NCBI RefSeq assembly: GCF_030818775.1
Contig: NZ_JAUTAU010000001.1
Span: forward strand, 2,484,001 to 2,548,000
Direction of reading: 5' to 3'
Source: Bacillus sp. SORGH_AS_0510
Lineage (GTDB): Bacteria; Bacillota; Bacilli; Bacillales; Cytobacillaceae
Length of the DNA stretch: 64,000 bases
Part shown: positions 53,833 to 61,931 of the stretch, piece by piece
Numbering within the stretch: position 1 is the stretch's first letter
Layout: every line of letters starts with the position of its first letter
Program-made: the position numbers and the translations under genes
Notes under the pieces: model-generated
The model's database searches: none
The model's input: the letters and a program-made list of their open reading frames with translations, nothing else
What the model was told of the DNA's origin: nothing

Positions 53833-54524
53833 AACCAATAAAAGTGGGATTAATTGGGATTGGTAAGTTGGGTACGGCGATGCTGACTAACTGGGAAAGA
53901 CAAGGGATCTCAATAGGAGTATACCATCCTAATAGAGAAAAGGCACATCAATATTCTCAGAGTTATCAAACTAGTTATCTTTTAGAAGAAAAAGAATTAT
54001 TGAACACAGATGTATTAATTCTAGCTCTTCCAGCCATAGAGATAATCCCGTTTATTTCGAGTCTGAATTACCAAAGTATGTCACAACATTCACCCAATAT
54101 CATAAATATGGCAACAAACCTTCCCACCAAAGAAATCAAGTCGAAGTTTCCATTTTTGAATCTATATGGAATAAAATATATGGGGCATGCGAAAGATTTA
54201 TTGGAACATGGAAATGGTCTGTTTATTTCAGAACTCGTCCTACCTGAAATAGTAGATGAACTTTTCCAGTCTATTGGAAAGATAGAAATTGACAGTGAAG
54301 AGTGTTTAACAAAGGTAAACAAATTAGCTACATATTATGCAATAAAGACTGCCATTGATATAGAAAATGAATTTACAGCTAGAGGTTTATCGTATGATTA
54401 TCTAAAACGAGCTTTAACATCTCTTGCTCCAGAGGTGATACGTTCGTATAGTGAAGGTACTCTTGGGCACTTTGCCAAAGAGATAGTGAAAGAAATTCAA
54501 GAAGAAAATAGGAAGCAGGATTGA
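53829..54524 (+). CDS. ProC-like NAD(P)-binding reductase
   Basis: A 231-residue protein related to pyrroline-5-carboxylate reductase and F420-type oxidoreductases. The dinucleotide-binding motif VGLIGIGKLGTAMLTNW is at residues 6-22, and ADVLILALPAIEIIPF-like strand DVLILALPAIEI is at about 62. The C-terminal helical domain (AIKTAIDIENEFTARGLSYDYL; core DIENEFTARGL) differs from typical ProC and lacks its usual substrate motif. It may reduce an imine or oxidise an amino acid other than proline. Translation appears coupled to the seven-codon leader. Confidence 0.7.
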   Translation: MKPIKVGLIGIGKLGTAMLTNWERQGISIGVYHPNREKAHQYSQSYQTSYLLEEKELLNTDVLILALPAIEIIPFISSLNYQSMSQHSPNIINMATNLPTKEIKSKFPFLNLYGIKYMGHAKDLLEHGNGLFISELVLPEIVDELFQSIGKIEIDSEECLTKVNKLATYYAIKTAIDIENEFTARGLSYDYLKRALTSLAPEVIRSYSEGTLGHFAKEIVKEIQEENRKQD

Positions 54525-54556
54525 AAAAGGTGTCAAACTTGATTGACACCTTTTTT
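54525..54556. terminator. Terminator between the ProC-like gene and transporter 2
   Basis: AAAAGGTGTCAA and TTGACACCTTTT pair with a six-base loop between converging genes. Confidence 0.85.
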
Positions 54557-54566
54557 GATGCTTATC

Positions 54567-55949
54567 TTACCCAAAGATGAGTTGTAAAACAAATAAATAC
54601 AACATGACACAACCGATATAAATGCCAGCAAAGGATAAATTCCAATTTGATACTTTGTATGAACTTTCTTTTACGATATTTGACATAAGTCCTAAAGTAG
54701 CGTTATATGGTCCTACAAGAAAGGATGAAACAGCTCCTGCTAACATGGCTACACTCAATATATGTGGGGAGATGCCAATACCCTCGGGATTTAGACCCTC
54801 TGTCATTAATGCAAGAGAAACAGCGGGGTGAAGTCCTAGAAATGCAAGAGCTAATGGAATTAAGGGCAGTAGAATTAAAAAGAATTCAATACCAGCAAAA
54901 TGAATAAATTTATTGACTAACGAGTCCAACCACGCATTGGTATGGGAAACGTTAATAGTTGAAATAAAAAATCCAGCTGATAGATAAATAAAGAATTGGT
55001 CTTTCATACTTACAGAAAAGGATTGAAAATGCTTAAATAAATGTACCCCGAACTCTTTACCCTTTTTTAAAAATAAAGACCAGGCTAGGGCAAATGGAAT
55101 GACCATTAAGGATATTAAAATTAAAAACGGATAAGGGAACCACGATTCAACTAAAGAAATAACAACATTGAAAATAATGATCGCAAGAAGGATTTGTATG
55201 ACCCTACCAGAACGGGTAGGCTGACTAGTCTCAAGTGTAGCAGCAGTCTCATGGATGGCGGAATTTATTTGGTGTGGCACCATAATTTTTGATTTTCGAG
55301 ACCCAATATACCAATCGATTCCCATACCTAAGATACTTAAAGGGACAACGTAAGGCAGAATCGATACCCAACTTACCTTTGTCATCGTAATGACAATACC
55401 AACAATAGGAGTAACCGGGGCCCAAAGTAAAGGCATTGCAAATCCACGCGAAATGGCTCTGCTCATGAACCGTTCTTTATTCTTTACTGGGATAATATCT
55501 AACGCTGGTCTTATTGAATAGTAGGTCATAGGTAAAGTAGCAAGATTCATAAAAATACTAAAGAAATAAGAAATTCCGGATGTGATCATATAAAGTTGTC
55601 CAGAGTTTTTAATTTTCTTTTGAATTATCGTTTGTATACCTGTACTGTAACCACCTAATTTAATCGGAATTCCTAAGATTGGAATTAAAGTAAACATAGT
55701 AAGCAAATCCAGCATAGGACCAAAAGAAAGGACATATTGCTGCCATGAGACCCCACTTTTCCATAATAAAACAATACCAAGGATCAAGAATGTACTCCCC
55801 AATAATTGGACAAATCGTTTTGCTTTAAATAATGTCCAAAGGACAATAACTAGACTTAAAGCGGAGATTAATGGTCCAAAATGGAGTGTTGGTAAAAGAA
55901 CATTTAATAAATACAATAAAATAACAGAAAAGAGGATAAATCTTAGCAT
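54567..55949 (-). CDS. Integral membrane transporter of unknown specificity (transporter 2)
   Basis: A membrane protein of about 460 residues and eleven or more helices, with the frame open to 56009. The 20 residues before ATG 55949 are not typical of a membrane-protein start, and a GTATAC operator at 55968-55981 lies there, so ATG 55949 (GGTGA upstream) is preferred. ILGIPIKLGGYSTGIQTII (about 92-110) and LLWAPVTPIVGIVITMTKVSW (core AMPLLWAPVTPIVGI) plus AMLAGAVSSFLVGPYNATLG near the end recall helical-hairpin ion-transporter families. It is probably a second importer or an exporter for the island. Confidence 0.7.
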   Translation of the reverse strand: MLRFILFSVILLYLLNVLLPTLHFGPLISALSLVIVLWTLFKAKRFVQLLGSTFLILGIVLLWKSGVSWQQYVLSFGPMLDLLTMFTLIPILGIPIKLGGYSTGIQTIIQKKIKNSGQLYMITSGISYFFSIFMNLATLPMTYYSIRPALDIIPVKNKERFMSRAISRGFAMPLLWAPVTPIVGIVITMTKVSWVSILPYVVPLSILGMGIDWYIGSRKSKIMVPHQINSAIHETAATLETSQPTRSGRVIQILLAIIIFNVVISLVESWFPYPFLILISLMVIPFALAWSLFLKKGKEFGVHLFKHFQSFSVSMKDQFFIYLSAGFFISTINVSHTNAWLDSLVNKFIHFAGIEFFLILLPLIPLALAFLGLHPAVSLALMTEGLNPEGIGISPHILSVAMLAGAVSSFLVGPYNATLGLMSNIVKESSYKVSNWNLSFAGIYIGCVMLYLFVLQLIFG

Positions 55950-55967
55950 TTCATCACCAAGTCCTTT

Positions 55968-55981
55968 TAATTGTATACCAA
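55968..55981. promoter_or_regulatory. GTATAC-type operator before transporter 2
   Basis: On the minus strand TTTGGTATACAATTAAAAGG lies immediately upstream of the preferred transporter start at 55949. Confidence 0.5.
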
Positions 55982-56041
55982 AATTAAATTTTAGGGATAT
56001 TTTTGTCATGAAATCGCCATTTTTTTAAATAAATTTGGTGT

Positions 56042-56057
56042 TTGGTATACAAAATAG
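56042..56057. promoter_or_regulatory. GTATAC-type operator between transporter 2 and a 28-codon gene
   Basis: TTTGGTATACAAAATAG is a full match to the recurring box, in the divergent region between 55949 and 56125. Confidence 0.6.
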
Positions 56058-56124
56058 TTGTTTTATTTTATGCTACGTACTACAATAACAGTATCAAATA
56101 TAGGATCCTACAGGGGGAAAGAAC

Positions 56125-56211
56125 ATGTTCAACTTTCTATTTGGTTCAAAAAAGGCTGCGGAGAAGGCTGAGAAGAAATTAGCTTCACTTAAGAGAACAT
56201 TAAAATTTTAA
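56125..56211 (+). CDS. 28-residue basic amphipathic peptide
   Basis: A short ORF from ATG 56125 with AGGGGGAAAG upstream and a terminator 17 bases after its stop. The peptide starts MFNFLFGSKKAAEKAEKKLA and then gives SLKRTLKF. It is helical, with hydrophobic residues on one face and about nine lysine or arginine residues. Its position, tightly flanked by ribosome-binding site and terminator, suggests it is a real small gene. Membrane association or a regulatory role is possible. The family is not recognised. Confidence 0.55.
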   Translation: MFNFLFGSKKAAEKAEKKLASLKRTLKF

Positions 56212-56220
56212 AAATCTAGT

Positions 56221-56258
56221 AATGGAAGCCGTCGCTGATTGTGACGGTTTTCTTTTTT
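56221..56258 (+). terminator. Terminator of the 28-residue gene
   Basis: CCGTCGC and GTGACGG pair around TGATT, followed by TTTTCTTTTTT. Confidence 0.8.
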
Positions 56259-56275
56259 GTAGTCACCCTTCATAT

Positions 56276-56311
56276 AAAAAAACGGAGAGATACCATTTTT
56301 CTCTCCGAATT
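56276..56311 (-). terminator. Terminator of the 111-residue gene
   Basis: On the minus strand CGGAGAGA and TCTCTCCG pair, with a long T run (plus-strand A run at 56276-56282). Confidence 0.8.
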
Positions 56312-56349
56312 TTACATATAGAGATCCTCGTTTAATGGCACCCTGTAGC

Positions 56350-56685
56350 TTAAACTGCTACCTCATCTGATTTAACTAGTTTAGAATTTACTGAGTCCTC
56401 ACTGTTCCCAGATGCTTTCACAATTTCATTTAATTCCTCTCGTGCTGCTTCTATCGTATTGAATCGTTCAAAAAACTTAACAGCGATATGATTTACATAT
56501 TCTTTTCCTTCATATTTTTCAAATAGTTGGATTTTCATATTCTCATCAAGTACTTTTGCAATCGTATATTTAGCTTTTAACTTATCAAAGAAATAAAAGT
56601 GGTATGTTTCTACAGGCTCTAACCCATCATTTTCAAGAATCGTTTGAAACGTTTCCTTATTCGTAAGCACAATATAATTTCCCAA
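56350..56685 (-). CDS. Hypothetical protein, 111 residues
   Basis: A soluble protein with alternating strands and helices (NYIVLTNKETFQTILENDGL, then TYHFYFFDKLKAKYTIAKVL) and an acidic disordered C-terminus (ASGNSEDSVNSKLVKSDE). AAGGAG spaced eight bases from TTG 56685 sets the start over GTG 56694. No motif is recognised. It sits between the divergent transporter and ferredoxin parts of the island. Whether it belongs to the regulon is unclear, as the box at 56776 could serve either side. Confidence 0.6.
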   Translation of the reverse strand: MGNYIVLTNKETFQTILENDGLEPVETYHFYFFDKLKAKYTIAKVLDENMKIQLFEKYEGKEYVNHIAVKFFERFNTIEAAREELNEIVKASGNSEDSVNSKLVKSDEVAV

Positions 56686-56775
56686 TAATAACACTCCTTA
56701 AATAAGTATTTTTTTATTTAATTAAGTAAAGTGAAAACAGCGAATAGTAATTTTCCCTATCACCCCTAATGGAAT

Positions 56776-56788
56776 ATTGTATACCAAA
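56776..56788. promoter_or_regulatory. GTATAC-type operator before ferredoxin 1
   Basis: On the minus strand AGTTTGGTATACAATATTCC matches the box. It lies about 165 bases before the ferredoxin and 90 bases from the divergent hypothetical gene. Confidence 0.55.
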
Positions 56789-56948
56789 CTACTTGTGTAT
56801 ATTTTATATCAATCAGGTTAATTGTTCAATAATATAATCAAAATATTTAAATAATTATTAATAATACAAAAACTAGTTTACTTCTCTGACAAAAACAATG
56901 TATACTTCAGAAAAGGTTCAAAATTTTAAGAAAAAAGGGGGAAGTTTC

Positions 56949-57278
56949 ATGCCAAAAGTAATCCTTCATGTAGATGGAACGACAGTTGAACAAGAAGTGA
57001 AAGATAATGCTAACTTAGTAGTGTTAGCAGGGATACGTCAATTACCTAAATTAAAGTATGGCTGTGGAATGGGAAGATGTACAAAATGTACGTGCATTGT
57101 TATAAATGGTGCCGAATCATTATCACCACCCAATTGGAAAGAGGAAAAAATGCTAGGAGAAAAAGTAAATGAAGGTTACCGTTTAACATGTCAATTAACG
57201 ATTCAACAGGATATTGAAATTTCTCAAGAAAATATTATGATCGATCCCCCGAAGAAGAAATCAGCATATCAAGTGTAA
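56949..57278 (+). CDS. [2Fe-2S] ferredoxin 1
   Basis: A 109-residue plant-type ferredoxin. The cluster cysteines are in YGCGMGRCTKCTC (C-x4-C-x2-C, about 38, 43 and 46) and LTCQLTI (about 79). AAAAAGGGGGAAG lies before ATG 56949, and a longer frame from 56898 is not supported. It would donate electrons to a partner oxygenase or reductase in the island, plausibly the TenA/PqqC-fold enzyme encoded 1 kb on. The paralogous ferredoxin at 63.2 kb shares the layout. Confidence 0.88.
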   Translation: MPKVILHVDGTTVEQEVKDNANLVVLAGIRQLPKLKYGCGMGRCTKCTCIVINGAESLSPPNWKEEKMLGEKVNEGYRLTCQLTIQQDIEISQENIMIDPPKKKSAYQV

Positions 57279-57302
57279 CGACGCTTTTTTTTACAGGAAT
57301 AA

Positions 57303-57317
57303 TGGTATACAAAATAC
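57303..57317. promoter_or_regulatory. GTATAC-type operator before the creatininase-family gene
   Basis: ATGGTATACAAAATACAAAA lies 30 to 40 bases before TTG 57343 and matches the consensus throughout. Confidence 0.6.
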
Positions 57318-57342
57318 AAAAAATGCAGGTAGGTGAAATAAG

Positions 57343-58113
57343 TTGAAGTGCTATGATTTAACAGTTATGACATGGAAGGAAGTAGAGGAAGCACTTAGAA
57401 GTGTTAAATTTGCTGTAATACCTATTGGAGCACATGAACAGCACGGTCCACATATGGTGGAAAGTTGTGATGCAGTATTAGCAGAAAAGATGGCAAAAAA
57501 ACTAGGAGAGAGGATGTTTCCTTATGCACTAGTAACTCCTACAATTAATATGGGGGTATCGCCACATCATTTGAATTTCCCTGGGACGATTTCATTGCAG
57601 CCAACGACCTTAATAGCAATTTTGAAGGATGTCATTTCATCATTAAAACATCATGGTGTAGAGAAGTTTTTATTGTTAAATTCACACGGTGGAAACCAAT
57701 CAACTCTCAATGTTGCTTCAACCATTTTAACTCAGGAACTAAACGTTGAAATTTATTATGCAAAGACGACAGCTTCAGCAAAAAAAGCAATTCAGGAACA
57801 TGTGAGTTCACCCTTATATGGTCATAGCTGTGAGCGAGAAGTGTCAGAAGCACTTTATTTGGCACCAGATATTGTTCGTCTTGAAAACTTGGAAAAAGGG
57901 GATATACAGGAGGAAGGAAGATGGAAGCAACTTAGACCAGGGAAGGCAATCCAAGGATTTTATTATTATGAGGAAATGACCAATAATGGTTGTATTGGTG
58001 ATGGCACAAAAGCTAGTTGGGATATAGGTCGCCAAATTGTCGAAGAAGCTTTAGATCATCTAACATTTGAACTTCAAGAATTATTCAATTTAAAAGTTAA
58101 TGTACATGTATAG
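57343..58113 (+). CDS. Creatininase-family amidohydrolase
   Basis: A 256-residue member of the creatininase/FAPy-deformylase superfamily. Metal ligands are visible in IPIGAHEQHGPHMVESCDA (Glu, His and Asp, about 29-47), PHHLNFPGTISL (about 70) and LLNSHGGNQSTLN (His, about 115), with the later Glu in HSCEREVSEALYL. These enzymes open cyclic amides or lactams or hydrolyse amide bonds. The start is TTG 57343 with TAGGTGAAA upstream. It is probably a ring-opening or amide-cleaving step of the island pathway. Confidence 0.88.
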   Translation: MKCYDLTVMTWKEVEEALRSVKFAVIPIGAHEQHGPHMVESCDAVLAEKMAKKLGERMFPYALVTPTINMGVSPHHLNFPGTISLQPTTLIAILKDVISSLKHHGVEKFLLLNSHGGNQSTLNVASTILTQELNVEIYYAKTTASAKKAIQEHVSSPLYGHSCEREVSEALYLAPDIVRLENLEKGDIQEEGRWKQLRPGKAIQGFYYYEEMTNNGCIGDGTKASWDIGRQIVEEALDHLTFELQELFNLKVNVHV

Positions 58114-58190
58114 CGGAGTAAAAAAATAATCTTTTAAAAATTCTAAAAATTATATTTACAAATAAACAACTTCTTGATAGTATTAAATCA

Positions 58191-58206
58191 CGGTATACCA
58201 AATACA
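58191..58206. promoter_or_regulatory. GTATAC-type operator, distal, before the TenA/PqqC-like gene
   Basis: CGGTATACCAAATACATAG lies about 140 bases before the gene and is nearly palindromic (GGTATACC). Confidence 0.55.
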
Positions 58207-58273
58207 TAGTTTAAAAGAAATAGAGATAGTTGGAACTCTATTAAATCAAAAATCTTTTTATTTTTAAACTAAC

Positions 58274-58288
58274 TTGGTATACAAAATA
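58274..58288. promoter_or_regulatory. GTATAC-type operator, proximal, before the TenA/PqqC-like gene
   Basis: TTGGTATACAAAATATCAAA is an exact copy of the consensus, about 60 bases before TTG 58337. Confidence 0.6.
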
Positions 58289-58336
58289 TCAAATACCATT
58301 AACTTGGATACTACATAATAAGAGGAGGAGTTTCAG

Positions 58337-59068
58337 TTGACAGAATTATTATCAAAAGATGAATTTCGTAAGCAATTAGAAGAAGCTATTAAAGGTAATC
58401 ATAGCCAAAAAGCTCCGTTTACAGTAGCTTGGGCAGAGGGAAGACTTGAAAGAAAACATTTTGCTAGATGGGCTGAAAATCATTACCATTATGTAGGTCC
58501 ATTTGCTGATTACTTAGCTTATATTTACCACAATACTCCAACCGATCCAAAATTCGAAGCTGCAAAAGACTTCACACTTCAAAATATGTATGAAGAAGAA
58601 ATTGCAGCAGATCGTCATACTGATTTATTGATTCGTTTTGCGGAAGCTTGCGGTACAACGAGAGAGCGTGTTATTGACCCAGCTAATATGGCTCCAACTA
58701 CATTAGGCTTACAAAGCTGGTGTTTCGCAGTAGCAGCGCGAGAAAATTTCGTGGTAGCAACTGCAGCATTAGTTGTTGGTCTAGAATCACAAGTTCCAGA
58801 CATCTATAGAAAGCAGACACCTGCATTACGTGAAAAGTATCAGTTCACGGATGAAGAAATTGAATTCTTCGATTTACACATCGTCTCCGATGAAATCCAT
58901 GGTGAGCGTGGATATAAAATTGTTCTCGATCATGCAGACACACCTGAATTACAACAGCGTTGCTTAGAAGTTGTACGAACAGGAGCAAAAATGCGCCGTA
59001 TGTATATGGACGGGCTTTGGAGAGAATACCTGGAGCAGGATTTAGGAGCATTAGTTGAAGCAAAATAG
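58337..59068 (+). CDS. TenA/PqqC-fold protein, probable heme-oxygenase-like diiron oxidase
   Basis: A 243-residue all-helical protein of the PqqC/TenA superfamily. Possible metal ligands are Glu/His in NMYEEEIAADRHTDLLIRF (about 83-101), Glu in VVGLESQVPDIYRK (about 155) and Asp/His in LHIVSDEIHGERGYK (about 181-195), matching the pattern of heme-oxygenase-like diiron oxidases rather than thiaminases. WAENHYHYVGPFADYLAYI lies earlier. Such enzymes split C-C or C-N bonds of amino acids and fatty acids using O2 and an external electron source. The start is TTG 58337 with GAGGAGGAG. Two operator boxes and the ferredoxin nearby support an oxidative role. Confidence 0.75.
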   Translation: MTELLSKDEFRKQLEEAIKGNHSQKAPFTVAWAEGRLERKHFARWAENHYHYVGPFADYLAYIYHNTPTDPKFEAAKDFTLQNMYEEEIAADRHTDLLIRFAEACGTTRERVIDPANMAPTTLGLQSWCFAVAARENFVVATAALVVGLESQVPDIYRKQTPALREKYQFTDEEIEFFDLHIVSDEIHGERGYKIVLDHADTPELQQRCLEVVRTGAKMRRMYMDGLWREYLEQDLGALVEAK

Positions 59069-59133
59069 TCTTTAGGATATCAAACTTATATAACGGATTT
59101 TATTGGAGAAAATTGAATTCGTTACTTATCACA

Positions 59134-59183
59134 GGCCGTCATTATAATCTTGTAGTTTAAAGGTTTAAGTGACGGCCATTTTT
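59134..59183 (+). terminator. Terminator after the TenA/PqqC-like gene
   Basis: GGCCGTCA and TGACGGCC form a strong stem, with a long loop, followed by ATTTTTAT. Confidence 0.75.
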
Positions 59184-59258
59184 ATAAACAAAACACTAGT
59201 TTCATCGCAGGAGCATTAAAAGCTTATACTACTTAATTAATGAAAAAAGGTGATCATA

Positions 59259-60722
59259 ATGCTTACAACAAAAGTAGCGACATTCTGTAATTATATAGAT
59301 GGAGAATGGCAAGAAGCTGGTACCAAGAAAACGTTTGCTAGCGTAAATCCCGCCAATCATGAAGATGTAGTAGGGGTTTTTCAAGCTTCAAACGAAAATG
59401 ATGTGCAACAAGCAATTGAAGCAGCACAGAAGGCTTTTCCTAGCTGGGCACAAACGGCCCCCTCAAAACGGGCAGCAATTTTAAATGAAGCAGCAAGAAT
59501 CCTTGAACAAAATGTTCAATCGCTTGCTGAAGAGTTAACTAGAGAAGAAGGTAAACATGTGGATGATGCAAAGAATGAAGTCTTACGGTCTGCTCAAACT
59601 CTTCGATATTATGCAGTAGAAGGTCAAAGCTTTACAGGTGAAACTTTTCCAAATGATGATATTAATATGAAGGTTTCAACAGAAAGAGAACCACTTGGTG
59701 TAGTAAGTGTGATTACACCTTGGAACTTTCCGCTTTCAATTCCTGCAAGAAAAATTGCTCCTGCTTTAATCACGGGAAATACAGTTGTTTTTAAACCTTC
59801 TTCTGATACTCCACTTGTAGCCTTACGCCTAATTGAAGCTTTAGATAAGGCGGGAATTCCAAAGGGTGTTATTAACTTTGTAACCGGTAAGGCGTCTGAA
59901 GTTGGTGATTTGTTAGTGACTCATTCTGCAGTCCGCGCCGTTACTTTTACCGGATCAACAGCTGCAGGGGAAGATATTCATAAAAAAGCTGGTTTTTCAA
60001 CTCGTACTCAAATGGAGCTCGGTGGGAAAAATCCGTTGATAGTTATGGATGATGCAGATCTTGGTTTAGCAGCAACGTTAGTCGTTAATGGAGGTTTTTC
60101 TTTAACAGGTCAGGCCTGTACGGGTACGAGTAGAGTTATAGTTTTAAAAGCGGTAATAGACGAGTTCGTGCAAAAATTAATTGAGAAAACAAGTACTTTG
60201 AAAGTAGGAAATGGTTTTGAGCCTGGTGTCAAAATTGGACCCCTCGCCAATGAAAAGCAATTGAAAAATGTCCTCAAGTATGTGGAATACGGGAAAGAGG
60301 ATGGAGCCACTTTGGTGTATGGGGGTAACCATATTACTACTGGAGAATACCAAAAGGGATATTATGTTCAGCCAGCTATTTTTACAAATGTAAACCCAAA
60401 TTCGCGCATTGCAAAAGAAGAGATCTTTGGACCGGTAGTGGCTGTTATTGGAGTAGATACATATGAAGAAGCCATCACCATCGCTAACGATGTGGAGTAT
60501 GGTTTGTCAGCCTCCATTGTGACCAATAATCTAAAAATCGCAAACCAATTTACAAAGGATATTCAAGCCGGGACTGTTAAAGTGAACCGGACAACAACCG
60601 GCAACTTAATGAATGCACCATTTGGAGGCTTGAAGAAATCAAGCACTTCCACCTTCCGTGAATCTGGTAGAGTCGGATTAGAATTCTTCACTCAAATAAA
60701 AACCGTGTATATGGGCTATTAA
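59259..60722 (+). CDS. NAD(P)-dependent aldehyde dehydrogenase
   Basis: A 487-residue aldehyde dehydrogenase. VITPWNFPLSIPARKIAPAL (about 151) has the oxyanion Asn, FTGSTAAGEDI (about 231) binds cofactor, MELGGKNPLIVMDDADLG (about 253) has the general-base Glu, and the nucleophilic Cys is in LTGQACTGTSRVIV (about 288). IFGPVVAVIGV follows. AAAAAAGGTGATC sets ATG 59259. The gene follows a terminator and has no GTATAC box, so it may be expressed separately. It oxidises an aldehyde product of the island pathway. Confidence 0.9.
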   Translation: MLTTKVATFCNYIDGEWQEAGTKKTFASVNPANHEDVVGVFQASNENDVQQAIEAAQKAFPSWAQTAPSKRAAILNEAARILEQNVQSLAEELTREEGKHVDDAKNEVLRSAQTLRYYAVEGQSFTGETFPNDDINMKVSTEREPLGVVSVITPWNFPLSIPARKIAPALITGNTVVFKPSSDTPLVALRLIEALDKAGIPKGVINFVTGKASEVGDLLVTHSAVRAVTFTGSTAAGEDIHKKAGFSTRTQMELGGKNPLIVMDDADLGLAATLVVNGGFSLTGQACTGTSRVIVLKAVIDEFVQKLIEKTSTLKVGNGFEPGVKIGPLANEKQLKNVLKYVEYGKEDGATLVYGGNHITTGEYQKGYYVQPAIFTNVNPNSRIAKEEIFGPVVAVIGVDTYEEAITIANDVEYGLSASIVTNNLKIANQFTKDIQAGTVKVNRTTTGNLMNAPFGGLKKSSTSTFRESGRVGLEFFTQIKTVYMGY

Positions 60723-60750
60723 AATTTATCTTAATGTGAGGAGAACATTC

Positions 60751-61230
60751 ATGAAATCAGTTCTAAAGCTAGAATTAGAAGAAGCAAAAATTATGATTGA
60801 GGCAGCGAAAAAGAAATCGGAAGAAATCAATGTTTTTGAAACGATCGCTATTTGTGACGATGGCGGGAATCTTCTTGCCCTTGAACGAATGAATGGAGCG
60901 CGAATTACGGGACCAGAAATTGCAATTGCTAAAGCATACACAGCGGCCGGACATAAACGGTCCACCCATTTATTTAATAAGGAACCAAATGGACCTGCAC
61001 TCCCTGGGAATGAAGCCTTTGGTATACAAATGATGCTCCCGGGGAAATTCGCCATTTTTGTAGGTGGTTTTCCGATTGTCGTGAATGGGGAAGTGGTTGG
61101 AGGTATTGGTGTAAGTGGTGGAAACGGTGAACAGGATACGGCTGTTGGAACAGCAGCATTGCAAGCATTACAAAACTTTTTGGAAAGTGAAGGTCTAGAA
61201 GTAATTACTCAAGCAGACATAAAAAAATAA
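60751..61230 (+). CDS. GlcG/HbpS family heme-binding-like protein
   Basis: A 159-residue member of the GlcG/HbpS (DUF336) family. MNGARITGPEIAIAKAYTAA (core GARITGPEIAIAKAYTA, about 49-66), PGNEAFGIQMMLPGKFAIFVGGFPIV and the glycine-rich GGIGVSGGNGEQDTAVGTAAL (core GIGVSGGNGEQD, about 122) are conserved. GAGGAGAACA sets ATG 60751, after an open frame from 60736. Members occur beside dehydrogenases or oxygenases and bind heme or cobalamin-like ligands or have an undefined accessory role. Confidence 0.85.
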   Translation: MKSVLKLELEEAKIMIEAAKKKSEEINVFETIAICDDGGNLLALERMNGARITGPEIAIAKAYTAAGHKRSTHLFNKEPNGPALPGNEAFGIQMMLPGKFAIFVGGFPIVVNGEVVGGIGVSGGNGEQDTAVGTAALQALQNFLESEGLEVITQADIKK

Positions 61231-61334
61231 TAGGTCAAGGACCTCATTCGGGATATTTGTTAAACCGAAATGGGGTCTTAAATCTACTACTCTTTAAAAA
61301 ATGAAATTAAAAGGTATAAAAGGGGGAGAATTAA

Positions 61335-61931
61335 CTGAAAGCATATGTGGAGTTAGCCATTGGATTTGCCCGAACTGGTGTAACGGGTTATGGAGGCGGC
61401 CCCTCGACCATACCCTTGATTGAGTTTGAGGCTGTCAAAAAATATAAATGGATGACAGAGGAAGAGTTTGTGGAGATTTTAGCCTTAGCCAATACCATGC
61501 CAGGGCCTATCGCTACAAAAATGGCAGCATATATTGGCTATAAAGTAAAAGGGTCTATAGGAGCAGCCGTGGCCATCCTTACTCACATTTTACCTTCAAT
61601 CATTGCAATGATCGCCTTATTAGGTGTCCTATACTCATATAGAGAATCACCTATTGTCAGTGGAATGGTTCAAGGTGTTACCCCAGTTATTGGCTTTATG
61701 TTAGTCGAGATGGCATATAGGTTTTTCCAAAATGGCCGTAAAGGGTTAGGGCTACAAAAAATGGTTGCTCTTTCGGCAGTATCATTGATTTTTGTTCAGT
61801 TTCTTGGATTACACCCTGGTATTTTAATTGCTATTTTTCTCATCGCTGCCTATTTAATTGCCGATCGAAAAGAAAAAGCAGCTGCAGGCACCCCTGAGGT
61901 TCTTGTTCATAGAAAGGAAAAAAGTTCATGA
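61335..61931 (+). CDS. Chromate-transporter family protein, N-terminal-half partner
   Basis: A 198-residue single-domain CHR protein with about six helices. The conserved GYGGGPSTIPLIEFEAV (about 20-36) and NTMPGPIATKMAAYIGYKVKG (core MPGPIATKMAAYIGY, about 54-68) are typical of ChrA halves. AGGGGGAGAA at 61321 is spaced for CTG 61335, giving MKAYVELAIGF, which fits the family N-terminus. The canonical alternative GTG 61347 has no ribosome-binding site. It pairs with the next gene to make a split transporter, possibly moving an oxyanion or organic anion. Confidence 0.8.
   Translation: MKAYVELAIGFARTGVTGYGGGPSTIPLIEFEAVKKYKWMTEEEFVEILALANTMPGPIATKMAAYIGYKVKGSIGAAVAILTHILPSIIAMIALLGVLYSYRESPIVSGMVQGVTPVIGFMLVEMAYRFFQNGRKGLGLQKMVALSAVSLIFVQFLGLHPGILIAIFLIAAYLIADRKEKAAAGTPEVLVHRKEKSS

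Noticed and set aside
55950..56009. N-terminal extension of transporter 2 to ATG 56009
   Set aside because: It would place an operator box inside the coding region and adds 20 charged residues before the first helix. ATG 55949 has a GGTGA site.
61020..61034. GGTATACAAATG resembling the GTATAC operator inside the GlcG-like gene
   Set aside because: It lies within coding sequence (GIQMM) and is not near a start. Treated as chance.
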